A stretch of DNA of 38,723 nt from a virus: the IMG/VR virus record IMGVR_UViG_3300046798_000030, positions 1-38,723 of that record; one strand, 5' to 3'. Under the pieces are notes generated by a model. It made no database searches. It was not told the origin of the DNA and was given only the letters and a program-made list of their open reading frames with translations. A program made the position numbers and the translations under genes. Of this stretch, positions 7,468-12,547 are shown piece after piece; the stretch's first letter is position 1, and each line of letters begins with the position of its first letter.

Positions 7468-7632
7468 ATGAGCAAAGAATATAGAAGGTTCCTGAAGCAG
7501 GCCCGCAAGCGACGCGAACAAGCCCACACCCTGTGGTGTCTTTGTGGATCATATGCAACGGTAGGTCGAAGACTTGGGATCAGTCGCCAGAGAGCTAGGG
7601 AGTTAGTGATTGCGCACGTTAATGGAAGGTAG
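7468..7632 (+). CDS. Small HTH DNA-binding protein, probable regulator
   Basis: A 54-aa protein: a basic N-terminus (MSKEYRRFLKQARKRREQA), then a helix-turn-helix of sigma-region-4/LuxR type at ~30-48 (SYATVGRRLGISRQRARELV). The ATG sits 6 bases after a -10 box, so it is likely translated from a leaderless mRNA, as for lambda cI from PRM. As first gene of the rightward operon and neighbour of the divergent operator, it is the best candidate to regulate both promoters. Too short for other domains. Confidence 0.7.
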   Translation: MSKEYRRFLKQARKRREQAHTLWCLCGSYATVGRRLGISRQRARELVIAHVNGR

Positions 7633-7666
7633 ACCGGCACTGAACATGGAGGGAAGGAACCTTTAT

Positions 7667-7867
7667 ATGGAAACAGATCGTGAATTCTTGCTCTGGCTAC
7701 ATGACCGGATGGTTCATGTCCACAAGGAAAGCGAGTTGTTCGGCTACATGCACCGGCTTAGGTCGATAATCGCTGCCACGCCCAAGGAAAGGTATAGCTG
7801 GGGACCATCCATGAACAGCATGGAGGCATTGAAGGAACAACTTAAGACATGGGATAGCCCAGCCTAA
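7667..7867 (+). CDS. Small conserved phage protein
   Basis: A 66-aa protein starting METDREFLLWLHDRMVHVHK, with GGAGGGAAGG ~9 bases upstream. In-frame ATGs at 7622 and 7646 are alternatives; 7622 would overlap the HTH gene. The core (FLLWLHDRMVHVHKESELFG, then YMHRLRSIIAATP) is a short helical motif that I recognise from many phage early regions without a known function. Confidence 0.7.
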   Translation: METDREFLLWLHDRMVHVHKESELFGYMHRLRSIIAATPKERYSWGPSMNSMEALKEQLKTWDSPA

Positions 7868-7908
7868 CCATCTTTGGGGCGATAAGCGAAGGAAAAGAGC
7901 AGTTCGTT

Positions 7909-7944
7909 CATTTGATCTGACGCTGTAGTTGACACTAGAAGGAG
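7909..7944 (-). repeat. Dispersed leader element, copy C
   Basis: Minus-strand reading CTCCTTCTAGTG...AACTACAG...GTCAGATCAAATG. The ATG opens only a 15-codon frame, and the opposite strand of the element supplies the ribosome site of the rightward gene at 7950. This copy may be a relic or may act on the rightward mRNA. Confidence 0.5.
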
Positions 7945-7949
7945 TTTAA

Positions 7950-8150
7950 ATGGAGATTCAAAGCTTTCAGAATCGCAAGCATGGCACCGAATTGATAGTG
8001 CATAGATATTTGGACGGCCATAAGGCGATCTCTGTTCGTGTCCGAAGCGATGATCTTTCTCTGAATCATGGGATATGTTTCTTCCTGACCAAGGCTCAGG
8101 AGAGGACTTTAGTGGCCTGCTTGACAAAGCCCCAGAAACGTGGAAAATGA
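7950..8150 (+). CDS. Small hypothetical protein
   Basis: A 66-aa protein with an excellent ribosome site (AGAAGGAGTTTAA). It reads as a compact beta-rich fold (ELIVHRYLDGHKAISVRVRS) with a helical, basic C-terminus ending KPQKRGK. No known family. It is the last recognisable gene before the 430-bp structured non-coding stretch. Confidence 0.65.
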   Translation: MEIQSFQNRKHGTELIVHRYLDGHKAISVRVRSDDLSLNHGICFFLTKAQERTLVACLTKPQKRGK

Positions 8151-8182
8151 TGGTTGCCGCTGAACACGGCTGGGAAGTAAAG

Positions 8183-8265
8183 AACCACCATGAAGGCGCT
8201 CGGGCGACAGCCCGGCAGGAAACCCACCTCCCTCCTGTGTTCAAGCGCCCCCATGGTGGTTTTTG
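8183..8265 (+). ncRNA. Structured RNA: three-way junction ending in a U-tract
   Basis: The outer stem is AACCACCATG (8183-8192) with CATGGTGGTT (8252-8261), then a 2x2 internal loop (AA/CC). The stem continues GGCGCT (8195-8200) with AGCGCC (8244-8249). Inside are two hairpins: CGGGC-GACA-GCCCG (8201-8214) and CAGGA (8216-8220) with TCCTG (8233-8237). A run of five T closes the element. It could be a terminator for the operon at 7468-8150, a regulatory RNA, or both. All pairings are perfect Watson-Crick as read; no known RNA family was recognised. Confidence 0.6.
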
Positions 8266-8276
8266 CATTTGGGGAG

Positions 8277-8362
8277 GTTGGTTTGAAGATCGTATCTGAG
8301 CCACATGGTCACGCAAGAAGGGCATCGAGCGTAATTCATGCAGGTGCGGTCTCCAAACCAAC
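8277..8362. repeat. Inverted repeat with 68-base loop
   Basis: Nine perfectly complementary bases at each end (GTTGGTTTG and CAAACCAAC), extended imperfectly on both sides (AG.. / ..CT). The enclosed bases can form further small hairpins. It follows directly after the three-way-junction element. Confidence 0.45.
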
Positions 8363-8515
8363 TTCCGGGGCGCACGTAAAGCGCGAGCGGCAAAGCAAAG
8401 TCGGGGCTGCACAACGGAACACGGCCCCCTACGCGATGAGCGGAACAGCGTGGGATGAACGGGAGAGACGAGAGTCTACCGACAAACGACGACCGCCATG
8501 GAATCTAAACTGCCC

Positions 8516-8524
8516 TGTGGATAA
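8516..8524 (-). promoter_or_regulatory. Consensus DnaA box
   Basis: TGTGGATAA on the plus strand is the exact complement of the DnaA consensus TTATCCACA. It sits in non-coding DNA beside a T-rich stretch, upstream of early/replication-type genes. A second exact copy in the window (12190-12198) is inside a gene. Confidence 0.5.
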
Positions 8525-8582
8525 CTCCCGGGATTTTTAGGTGTTTGGTTCTTTTACTGCAAAGCGCTTTTAGGAAGGTCAA

Positions 8583-8771
8583 ATGCAAAAAAAGAAGCTA
8601 AGTCCAAAGCGTAAGGCAAGGTCAAAACCTAAAGCAGGGCATATCCTTGCAAAGCAGACCTTGAAATTACTACGGGATGGATTCTACGCAAGCGACAGAC
8701 CAGATAGATTCCTATTCAAGGATATTTTCCAAGTCCTCCAATATTTAGATGACAGATTGAGGGCTAGATGA
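8583..8771 (+). CDS. Small basic hypothetical protein
   Basis: A 62-aa protein with a very lysine/arginine-rich N-terminus (MQKKKLSPKRKARSKPKAG) suited to nucleic-acid binding, then a helical part (LLRDGFYASDRPDRFLFKDI). The ribosome site is TAGGAAGGTCAA. The TGA overlaps the next ATG (ATGA). No family recognised. Confidence 0.65.
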   Translation: MQKKKLSPKRKARSKPKAGHILAKQTLKLLRDGFYASDRPDRFLFKDIFQVLQYLDDRLRAR

Positions 8772-9136
8772 GTTCTGTTCTTCCTGCAAGCGTACCTCTA
8801 AGTCTGTGGGAGGAATTCAGGAAGATGAGAAAGAAGAAACGCGCCCCTCTAACGGAGTATGCTGAAACACTTATTCTGTGCAAGCTGGAGAAGTGGCGGG
8901 TGGAGTCAAACGCTGATGTGATAGCGATCTTGAACGAATCAATAGAGAGAGGCTGGTCTGGCGTCTTTCTGAACGGACATGCGGCGAGTACCCAAATTGG
9001 TAAAGGGACTGGGCTTAAACCCCATGATTCTGTAGGTTCGAATCCTACCTCGCCGACCAATTGTGCCTCTTGTGGACGATCCTTAGAGGCGGGTTTCAAA
9101 TACTCAAGATTAGGAAAACTGTGCCATGACTGTTGA
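8768..9136 (+). CDS. Phage replication-type protein with an in-frame tRNA gene in its middle
   Basis: A 122-aa reading frame in three parts. Residues 1-70 (LPASVPLSLWEEFRKMRKKK, then PLTEYAETLILCKLEKW and IAILNESIERGWSGVF) match the short C-terminal segment of many phage replication-initiator-like proteins. Residues ~72-97 are the translation of a tRNA-Leu gene. Residues 98-122 (NCASCGRSLEAGF...LGKLCHDC) form a CxxC...CxxC zinc knuckle. The frame stays open through the tRNA. Either one protein with a tRNA-encoded linker is made, or the tRNA inserted near the 3' end and the zinc part is a remnant or separate product. Confidence 0.6.
   Translation: MSSVLPASVPLSLWEEFRKMRKKKRAPLTEYAETLILCKLEKWRVESNADVIAILNESIERGWSGVFLNGHAASTQIGKGTGLKPHDSVGSNPTSPTNCASCGRSLEAGFKYSRLGKLCHDC
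8982..9059 (+). tRNA. tRNA-Leu (anticodon UAA), CCA encoded
   Basis: Full cloverleaf: acceptor CGGCGAG/CTCGCCG (7 bp), D arm CCC/GGG with TTGG in the loop, and anticodon stem CTGGG/CCCAT (4 of 5 pairs). The anticodon loop is CTTAAAC with anticodon TAA at 9016-9018. The T arm is GTAGG/CCTAC with loop TTCGAAT, then ACCA. The variable region is only six bases (GATTCT), short for a leucine tRNA, which usually has a long variable arm. It lies wholly inside the 8768-9136 reading frame. Confidence 0.85.
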
Positions 9137-9293
9137 CGAGGCGAAAGATGCTGAACGCTATAGGAAGATCAAGAATAAATATAGCCCTTTCGTCGTGCAT
9201 TACTACGGTTCACGCATCAAGCGGAATGACCCAGATCATGCGGTACTTACACCCGATCTTGATGAATTGATTGATTCGTGGGAGGCCGAATGA
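9126..9293 (+). CDS. Small hypothetical protein (55 aa)
   Basis: The ATG at 9126 lies inside the end of the preceding frame, and the TGA overlaps the next ATG. The sequence MTVDEAKDAERYRKIKNKYS is followed by a tyrosine-rich VVHYYGSRIKRNDPDH and an acidic tail. No domain known. Tight coupling on both sides supports translation. Confidence 0.55.
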   Translation: MTVDEAKDAERYRKIKNKYSPFVVHYYGSRIKRNDPDHAVLTPDLDELIDSWEAE

Positions 9294-9511
9294 GCCAATC
9301 CTTGATGATCCTGAACCACCTAATAGCAGGCGGAAGTCTAACCCCTTTGGAAAGCTTGAATCTCTTTGGTTGCATGGCCTTGAGTCAAAGAATAGGAGAG
9401 CTAAAAAGGGAGGGTTATCCGATCCGACGAGAACTGGTAGAAACCCCTGGACATAAGCATGTAGCCCGCTATTTCTGGGACTTCGACAACGAGAAAATCG
9501 CTCATGGATAA
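9290..9511 (+). CDS. Winged-helix/HTH phage protein (HTH_39-like)
   Basis: A 73-aa protein, MSQSLMILNHLIAGGSLTPL followed by ESLNLFGCMALSQRIGELKR, EGYPIRRELVE and VARYFWDF. Helix, turn, recognition helix (ALSQRIGELKREGYPI) and a beta wing ending in a tyrosine-phenylalanine strand is the usual layout of the small phage winged-helix family placed near NinG and replication genes. Probable DNA-binding regulator. The ATG overlaps the preceding stop (ATGA); an in-frame upstream GTG is less likely. Confidence 0.75.
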   Translation: MSQSLMILNHLIAGGSLTPLESLNLFGCMALSQRIGELKREGYPIRRELVETPGHKHVARYFWDFDNEKIAHG

Positions 9512-9704
9512 AAGCCGTAAGGGCACTTGCAGGGAATGTAAGCGAGAAACCCGCTTGTATGGGGTAGACCTGTGCCGTAATTGTTATATCTGGCGGAAGA
9601 AGGAAGCCTTCCTTCTGCGAGGTATCAGCTTTCCTAAACGACTGGGGATGCGGCCTCAATATTGGACCTTTGAACTCCTCCAGAATGCCCTCAGGAAGCC
9701 CTAG
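9504..9704 (+). CDS. Small zinc-finger protein (66 aa)
   Basis: Opens MDKSRKGTCRECKRETRLYG, then VDLCRNCYIWRKK: C9, C12, C24 and C27 form a compact CxxC...CxxC zinc finger. The basic C-terminal half ends FELLQNALRKP. It overlaps the previous gene by 8 bp. Probable nucleic-acid-binding accessory protein. Confidence 0.7.
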   Translation: MDKSRKGTCRECKRETRLYGVDLCRNCYIWRKKEAFLLRGISFPKRLGMRPQYWTFELLQNALRKP

Positions 9705-9862
9705 GAAGGCCCCAGTTGAACGAAGGTGGCTAAAGGGTAGTGGTATAGCCCTCTGGAGCCCTGGAAGCCCTTGGAGAAGCGTTAGACCTAAGTCGGGTAG
9801 GATGAACAAGAAGGCAGTTTTAAGCTCTTTTGGCCGGCGAGTGTTGAAGATGAGGGTAGGTG
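9705..9862 (+). other. Intergenic stretch, 158 bases
   Basis: No secure gene. The reading frame that crosses it (9670-9873) is rich in W, S, P, R and looks non-native. Within it a 23-codon frame begins at ATG 9802 and overlaps the NinG-like start by 11 bases; it could be a coupling peptide, with low confidence. Several near-copies of CCCTGGAAG-like words occur around 9750. Confidence 0.3.
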
Positions 9863-10297
9863 ATGGGCGGTAAAAGCACTCTACGGACGCGCCAGAAGAA
9901 GGCCAGCCTTTCAGTTCTTGGCAAGCGGCTAGACGATGTTCTAAGCCTTTGGATAAGACAAAAAGACGCCGATAGACAGTCAGGCATTGTCCTTTGCTGT
10001 TCATGCGGAAGGCCTCACCACTGGAAAGACGTTGACATGGGGCATTTCATTCCCAGAAGCCAAGGGAAGGCGCTTCGGTGGGACGAGCGGAATGTTGCGC
10101 CGCAATGCCGTGCTTGTAATGGGGCTTGGGGCAGACCGATGAATGCCTCGGGATATGCTCTTTATCTCCTACAGAAGCATGGCCGAGACATAATAGACAA
10201 GCTTGAAGCTGAAAAGCGCCAGGTCAAGCATTGGAGTCGCGGGGAGATCGAGTCCATGTTGGAGGACTACAAGCAGAAGTTAGCCGAACTAGGCTAG
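9863..10297 (+). CDS. ninG: NinG/Rap-like recombination nuclease
   Basis: A 144-aa protein. The basic helical N-terminus (LGKRLDDVLSLWIRQKDADR) precedes CCSCGRPHHWKDVDMGHFIP, then ALRWDERNVAPQCRACNGAW, the paired-cysteine, GHF and N-QC--CN pattern of the NinG (Rap) family. The C-terminal helix ends with SRGEIESMLEDYKQKLAEL. The lambda protein assists phage recombination by processing Holliday-type junctions. Its TAG shares the palindrome CTAG with the stop of the convergent minus-strand gene. Confidence 0.85.
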   Translation: MGGKSTLRTRQKKASLSVLGKRLDDVLSLWIRQKDADRQSGIVLCCSCGRPHHWKDVDMGHFIPRSQGKALRWDERNVAPQCRACNGAWGRPMNASGYALYLLQKHGRDIIDKLEAEKRQVKHWSRGEIESMLEDYKQKLAELG

Positions 10298-10470
10298 ACC
10301 GGTTGGTCAATAGTCCATTTATGACTACGGCGCATGGCATCTTCGATTGCGAAGTAGACGCTTTCCGAGTCAAGGCTAGATAGGGGCAGACCTTTTCTAC
10401 GGCACTCAGTTTCAATCATGCCGACGATAGGGTCCAAGAATTCTTGGAATTGCTCAGGTGTAAGTTGCAT
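10294..10470 (-). CDS. Small hypothetical protein (58 aa)
   Basis: The ATG at 10470 has AAGAGGAAAAT as ribosome site. It reads MQLTPEQFQEFLDPIVGMIE and then a helical, acidic body with ECRRKGLPLSSLD, ending HKWTIDQPV. A longer minus frame (10224-10415) in another phase is a shadow. The stop interlocks with that of ninG. No known domain. Confidence 0.6.
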   Translation of the reverse strand: MQLTPEQFQEFLDPIVGMIETECRRKGLPLSSLDSESVYFAIEDAMRRSHKWTIDQPV

Positions 10471-10477
10471 ATTTTCC

Positions 10478-10512
10478 TCTTGGATAGAAGCTAGCTCGAA
10501 GTCAGATCAAAT
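10478..10512 (+). repeat. Dispersed leader element, inverted copy E
   Basis: TCTTGGATAGAAGC, a variable middle, then AGTCAGATCAAAT on the plus strand, nearly the same as copy A but facing the opposite way relative to its flanking minus-strand genes. It sits between two minus-strand genes and covers the end of one. Position here argues for a mobile or structural element rather than a simple ribosome site. Confidence 0.5.
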
Positions 10513-10836
10513 ATCCTTCTGGGCTTTCTTGAGTGCGGCGCTCATTTGGTCTTGAAGTAGCACCCACCCTGCACACATCTTTGCGTCTTGCGCGTCCCTA
10601 ATTGCTTGGAAATGGAATGCGATTTGTGCTGACTCAACAGCCTTTCTCAACTCCTCGCACAGCGCCTTGTAGTGGTCGCGCTCGGCTTCGAGGGTGCGGG
10701 ACAAGGCAATGATAGCGTCTATTTCTGGCTCAAATTTCCAGTCCGGGGTGGGCTTGAATTCCTCACCTGGATAGACTGACTTGCCCCCATCGGCAGCAAT
10801 TACCAGCGCATCCGTCTGCGGTGTCTGCGTGCTCAT
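10507..10836 (-). CDS. Hypothetical protein with coiled coil
   Basis: A 109-aa protein starting MSTQTPQTDALVIAADGG (ATG overlaps upstream stop). After a proline-containing linker there is a long helix (LSRTLEAERDHYKALCEELR) and an alanine/glutamine-rich C-terminus. This layout (an N-terminal TPRTD/PQTDA-like segment, then a coiled coil) is common in small phage proteins of unknown role. Confidence 0.65.
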   Translation of the reverse strand: MSTQTPQTDALVIAADGGKSVYPGEEFKPTPDWKFEPEIDAIIALSRTLEAERDHYKALCEELRKAVESAQIAFHFQAIRDAQDAKMCAGWVLLQDQMSAALKKAQKDI

Positions 10837-11240
10837 TCGGAACCCTTGGTCGGTGCGTTGATCCACATGTGCTCCTCAACCCTGGCTTTGTAGTCGTTGT
10901 CGAAATGCATAAGTTCCAGGTATCTTTCGGCATCTACCTTGCGAGCGAAGCGCAATGCTGTAAGGTTTTCCATCCGGAATTCTGCTCCGTCCCAATAACG
11001 CAATCCTTTACCTGCTGAATCGCGCACAATCACCCATCCGGATTCGTCTGGACTAGTTGCGCCGATATAGGAATCGTCAGCTTTCTCTAGAAGACGCTCT
11101 AGGCGCGCTTTCGCCGGCTCGTCATGCGGGCCTTGAAATATTCCATCAACGAAACTCGGTCCCCAATTGCGTCCGCAAGCTGGACACACCCCTGCGGGCT
11201 TGATCGTTTCGCTTTTGTCGCAAACTTCGCAGTGGCTCAT
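10833..11240 (-). CDS. Hypothetical protein with N-terminal zinc ribbon
   Basis: A 135-aa protein. MSHCEVCDK...GVCPACGRNWGP gives CxxC...CxxC. The middle (GWVIVRDSAGKGLRYWDGAE) reads as a small beta module, followed by FRMENLTALRFARKVDAERY and a helical C-terminus, reminiscent of small WGR-less YWDG modules in phage proteins. Function unknown. Start and stop each overlap neighbours by 4 bp. Confidence 0.65.
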   Translation of the reverse strand: MSHCEVCDKSETIKPAGVCPACGRNWGPSFVDGIFQGPHDEPAKARLERLLEKADDSYIGATSPDESGWVIVRDSAGKGLRYWDGAEFRMENLTALRFARKVDAERYLELMHFDNDYKARVEEHMWINAPTKGSE

Positions 11241-11536
11241 TCGGACTCTCCCAGGGAGCGAAGGAGGGCCTTAGCCGCACTGTGCGCCGTGGTGAACTTC
11301 CCAGCCAGACGAATAGCCTTCACGCTCGCTTTGCCTCTATCCAGTTGGAAGATCGGCACGTTGTCGCAGATAGCGGCCAGATCGCGCAGCGCTTCGACGA
11401 GCCGAGGATACGCTAGGGCACGGCGCTGGATTTCGACTAGGACATCCTTAGCTTCTTCCGTCGCTGGCCTCTTGGATAGAAGTTCATCCCGGAGTTCGGT
11501 CGAATGATCCTTAAGCATTTGTGTAGTGGATGTCAT
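11237..11536 (-). CDS. Helical hypothetical protein
   Basis: A 99-aa, nearly all-helical protein with LVEALRDLAAICDNVPIFQL in the middle and an AAKALLRSLGE tail, a pattern common in small phage coiled-coil proteins. It starts at ATG 11536, overlapping the upstream stop by 4 bp. No function known. Confidence 0.6.
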   Translation of the reverse strand: MTSTTQMLKDHSTELRDELLSKRPATEEAKDVLVEIQRRALAYPRLVEALRDLAAICDNVPIFQLDRGKASVKAIRLAGKFTTAHSAAKALLRSLGESE

Positions 11537-11742
11537 GTCACCTCCCGGATGAATTCACAGCCGCCAGCCTCGTAATCGGCACGCTCGGATGCCTTGCAAA
11601 CCGCATATGGGCCCTTGTTGAAAACGTTGCCGGGATACTGATTGCACGCCGCTCCTGCGGGAGTCTTGAAGATCAGCCAAGGCTCGCCATGAATGGCGGT
11701 AAGATTCTGCACCTGCGCTTTCGCTTGCTTAAGGGTGAACAT
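11533..11742 (-). CDS. Small hypothetical protein; first gene of second leftward operon
   Basis: A 69-aa protein, MFTLKQAKAQVQNLTAIHGE, then a beta-rich segment with PWLIFKTPAGAACNQYPG and three cysteines in all. TAGGAGGAAGCG provides a strong ribosome site. It follows the divergent control region at 11757-11832. Function unknown. Confidence 0.65.
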   Translation of the reverse strand: MFTLKQAKAQVQNLTAIHGEPWLIFKTPAGAACNQYPGNVFNKGPYAVCKASERADYEAGGCEFIREVT

Positions 11743-11756
11743 CGCTTCCTCCTATC

Positions 11757-11768
11757 AGGCTTAAGCCT
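11757..11768. promoter_or_regulatory. Perfect 12-bp palindrome near ribosome site
   Basis: AGGCTTAAGCCT, a perfect dyad 15 bases before the start of the leftward gene at 11742, next to its ribosome site. It may be an operator or a small mRNA hairpin. Confidence 0.35.
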
Positions 11769-11780
11769 ACACACTCAGGA

Positions 11781-11803
11781 TAATACACTACTAGGATGTA
11801 TTA
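11781..11803. promoter_or_regulatory. Operator-like inverted repeat
   Basis: TAATACA and TGTATTA, 7-bp perfect arms around a 9-bp spacer. The left arm overlaps a leftward -10-like TATTAT (11785-11780 on the minus strand). A recognisable -35 is missing for that promoter, so it may need an activator or be weak. Confidence 0.45.
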
Positions 11804-11819
11804 CTTGATCTAGGTCAAG
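11804..11819. promoter_or_regulatory. Second operator-like palindrome
   Basis: CTTGATCTAGGTCAAG is a near-perfect 16-bp dyad (one mismatched pair). It contains the -35 box of the rightward promoter and the complement of a possible leftward -35 (TTGACC). A repressor here would block both directions. Confidence 0.4.
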
Positions 11820-11832
11820 GATTCGGTAAATA
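11805..11832 (+). promoter_or_regulatory. Candidate rightward promoter for the sugar cassette
   Basis: TTGATC (11805-11810), 16-bp spacer, TAAATA (11827-11832). A second -10-like TATATT at 11841-11846 lies exactly 6 bases before the ATG at 11853, the same geometry as at 7456-7468. No Shine-Dalgarno sequence precedes this ATG, so a short-leader or leaderless mRNA is plausible. Confidence 0.4.
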
Positions 11833-11852
11833 CATGCGCGTATATTACCCCT

Positions 11853-11984
11853 ATGGCTTTCAAGATGACAGAAAGGGCTAGGGAGGGGAATAGACGACGC
11901 TGTTACAAATGGCGTGAGAAGAACAGAGAGAGGTATAACGAGATCATCCGGGCTTGGAAAGCCAAGCATGGGAAAAGAAAGTGA
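11853..11984 (+). CDS. Small basic protein (43 aa) leading the cassette
   Basis: Reads MAFKMTERAREGNRRRCYKW then REKNRERYNEIIRAWKAK. It is strongly basic and helical, like the basic arm that precedes HNH domains in phage nucleases but without the domain. The TGA overlaps the next GTG (GTGA). It could bind nucleic acid or act only as a leader cistron. No Shine-Dalgarno sequence. Confidence 0.55.
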   Translation: MAFKMTERAREGNRRRCYKWREKNRERYNEIIRAWKAKHGKRK

Positions 11985-12547
11985 CCCATACCGGCCAATT
12001 CCTTCAAGAAGTCCAGGAAATTGCCAGAACGCTCCCAGAGGCCCAGATAGAGTCTATGGTAGTGGAGCTCAAAGCCCTTCGGGATCGTGGCGGCAGGCTC
12101 TTTCTGATAGGTCTGGGGGGGTCTGCTGCTAACTGTTCCCATGCAGTAAATGACTTTAGAAGACTTTGCGGTATAGACGCCTCAAGCCCTGTGGATAACT
12201 CCTCAGAACTCACAGCAGCGGCTAACGACCAGGGATGGGAGAAATGTCTCCTAAATCCCTTCCTGAAAGCAGGAGATGCTTTGTTCGTATTCTCGGTCGG
12301 CGGGGGTACGGCTCATACCAGCTTCGGGTTGGTAAAAGCGATCACTCAGGCTAAAGAGAAGAAGTGTCGAGTTTTCGGCGTTGTAGGCAGGTCTGACGGA
12401 TGGACAGCTTGTTATTCAGATATAGCTGTCGTAATCCCAACAGTCTCAGCAGAACGAATCACCCCCCATACAGAAGCCTTCCAAATGGTGATTCTTCATC
12501 TTCTAGTATCCCATCCTGACCTACAGATTAGGAATACACGATGGTAG
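11981..12547 (+). CDS. SIS-domain sugar-phosphate isomerase, GmhA-like
   Basis: A 188-aa protein beginning at GTG 11981 (a TTG 27 bases earlier is possible). It shows the SIS fold order: LFLIGLGGSAANCSHAVNDF, then ND-G, GDALFVFSVGGGTAHTSFGL, VFGVVGRSDG and VIPTVSAERITPHTEAFQMV. This matches D-sedoheptulose-7-phosphate isomerases, which make D-glycero-D-manno-heptose 7-phosphate. The TPHTEAFQ subfamily occurs in polysaccharide clusters. It is coupled to the transaldolase downstream, whose product would be its substrate. Substrate is inferred. Confidence 0.75.
   Translation: MTHTGQFLQEVQEIARTLPEAQIESMVVELKALRDRGGRLFLIGLGGSAANCSHAVNDFRRLCGIDASSPVDNSSELTAAANDQGWEKCLLNPFLKAGDALFVFSVGGGTAHTSFGLVKAITQAKEKKCRVFGVVGRSDGWTACYSDIAVVIPTVSAERITPHTEAFQMVILHLLVSHPDLQIRNTRW

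Larger units (their letters stand above)
8266..8582. other. Non-coding stretch with inverted repeats; candidate origin region
   Basis: About 317 bases with no convincing gene. It holds a 9-bp perfect inverted repeat, GTTGGTTTG (8277-8285) with CAAACCAAC (8354-8362), and a smaller hairpin GGGGC/GCCCC (8403-8428). It also has a consensus DnaA box at 8516-8524 followed by a T-rich segment (GGATTTTTAGG, GGTTCTTTTACTG). The open frames crossing it (8147-8299, 8190-8540 and minus 7864-8412) look like chance frames. A replication origin or structured RNA is possible. Confidence 0.45.

Noticed and set aside
7864-8412. Minus frame of 182 codons
   Set aside because: It lies antisense to the 7950 gene and the structured region; basic, tryptophan-rich sequence typical of chance frames.
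8147-8540. Plus frames 8147-8299 (ATGA-coupled, 50 codons) and 8190-8540
   Set aside because: They cross the perfectly paired RNA element and show no protein family; the first also stops at 8299 and continues open without a start. Coding is possible but not supported.
8764-9099. Minus frame containing GEVGFEPTE
   Set aside because: This is the familiar false peptide obtained by translating the antisense of a tRNA T-arm.
9210-10004. Minus-strand open frame of 264 codons
   Set aside because: It runs antisense to three well-supported plus genes (winged helix, zinc finger, NinG) and its protein is low-complexity with no recognisable motif.
12190-12198. Exact DnaA box in the SIS gene
   Set aside because: It is inside coding sequence and alone; not called as an origin, only noted in the repeat finding.
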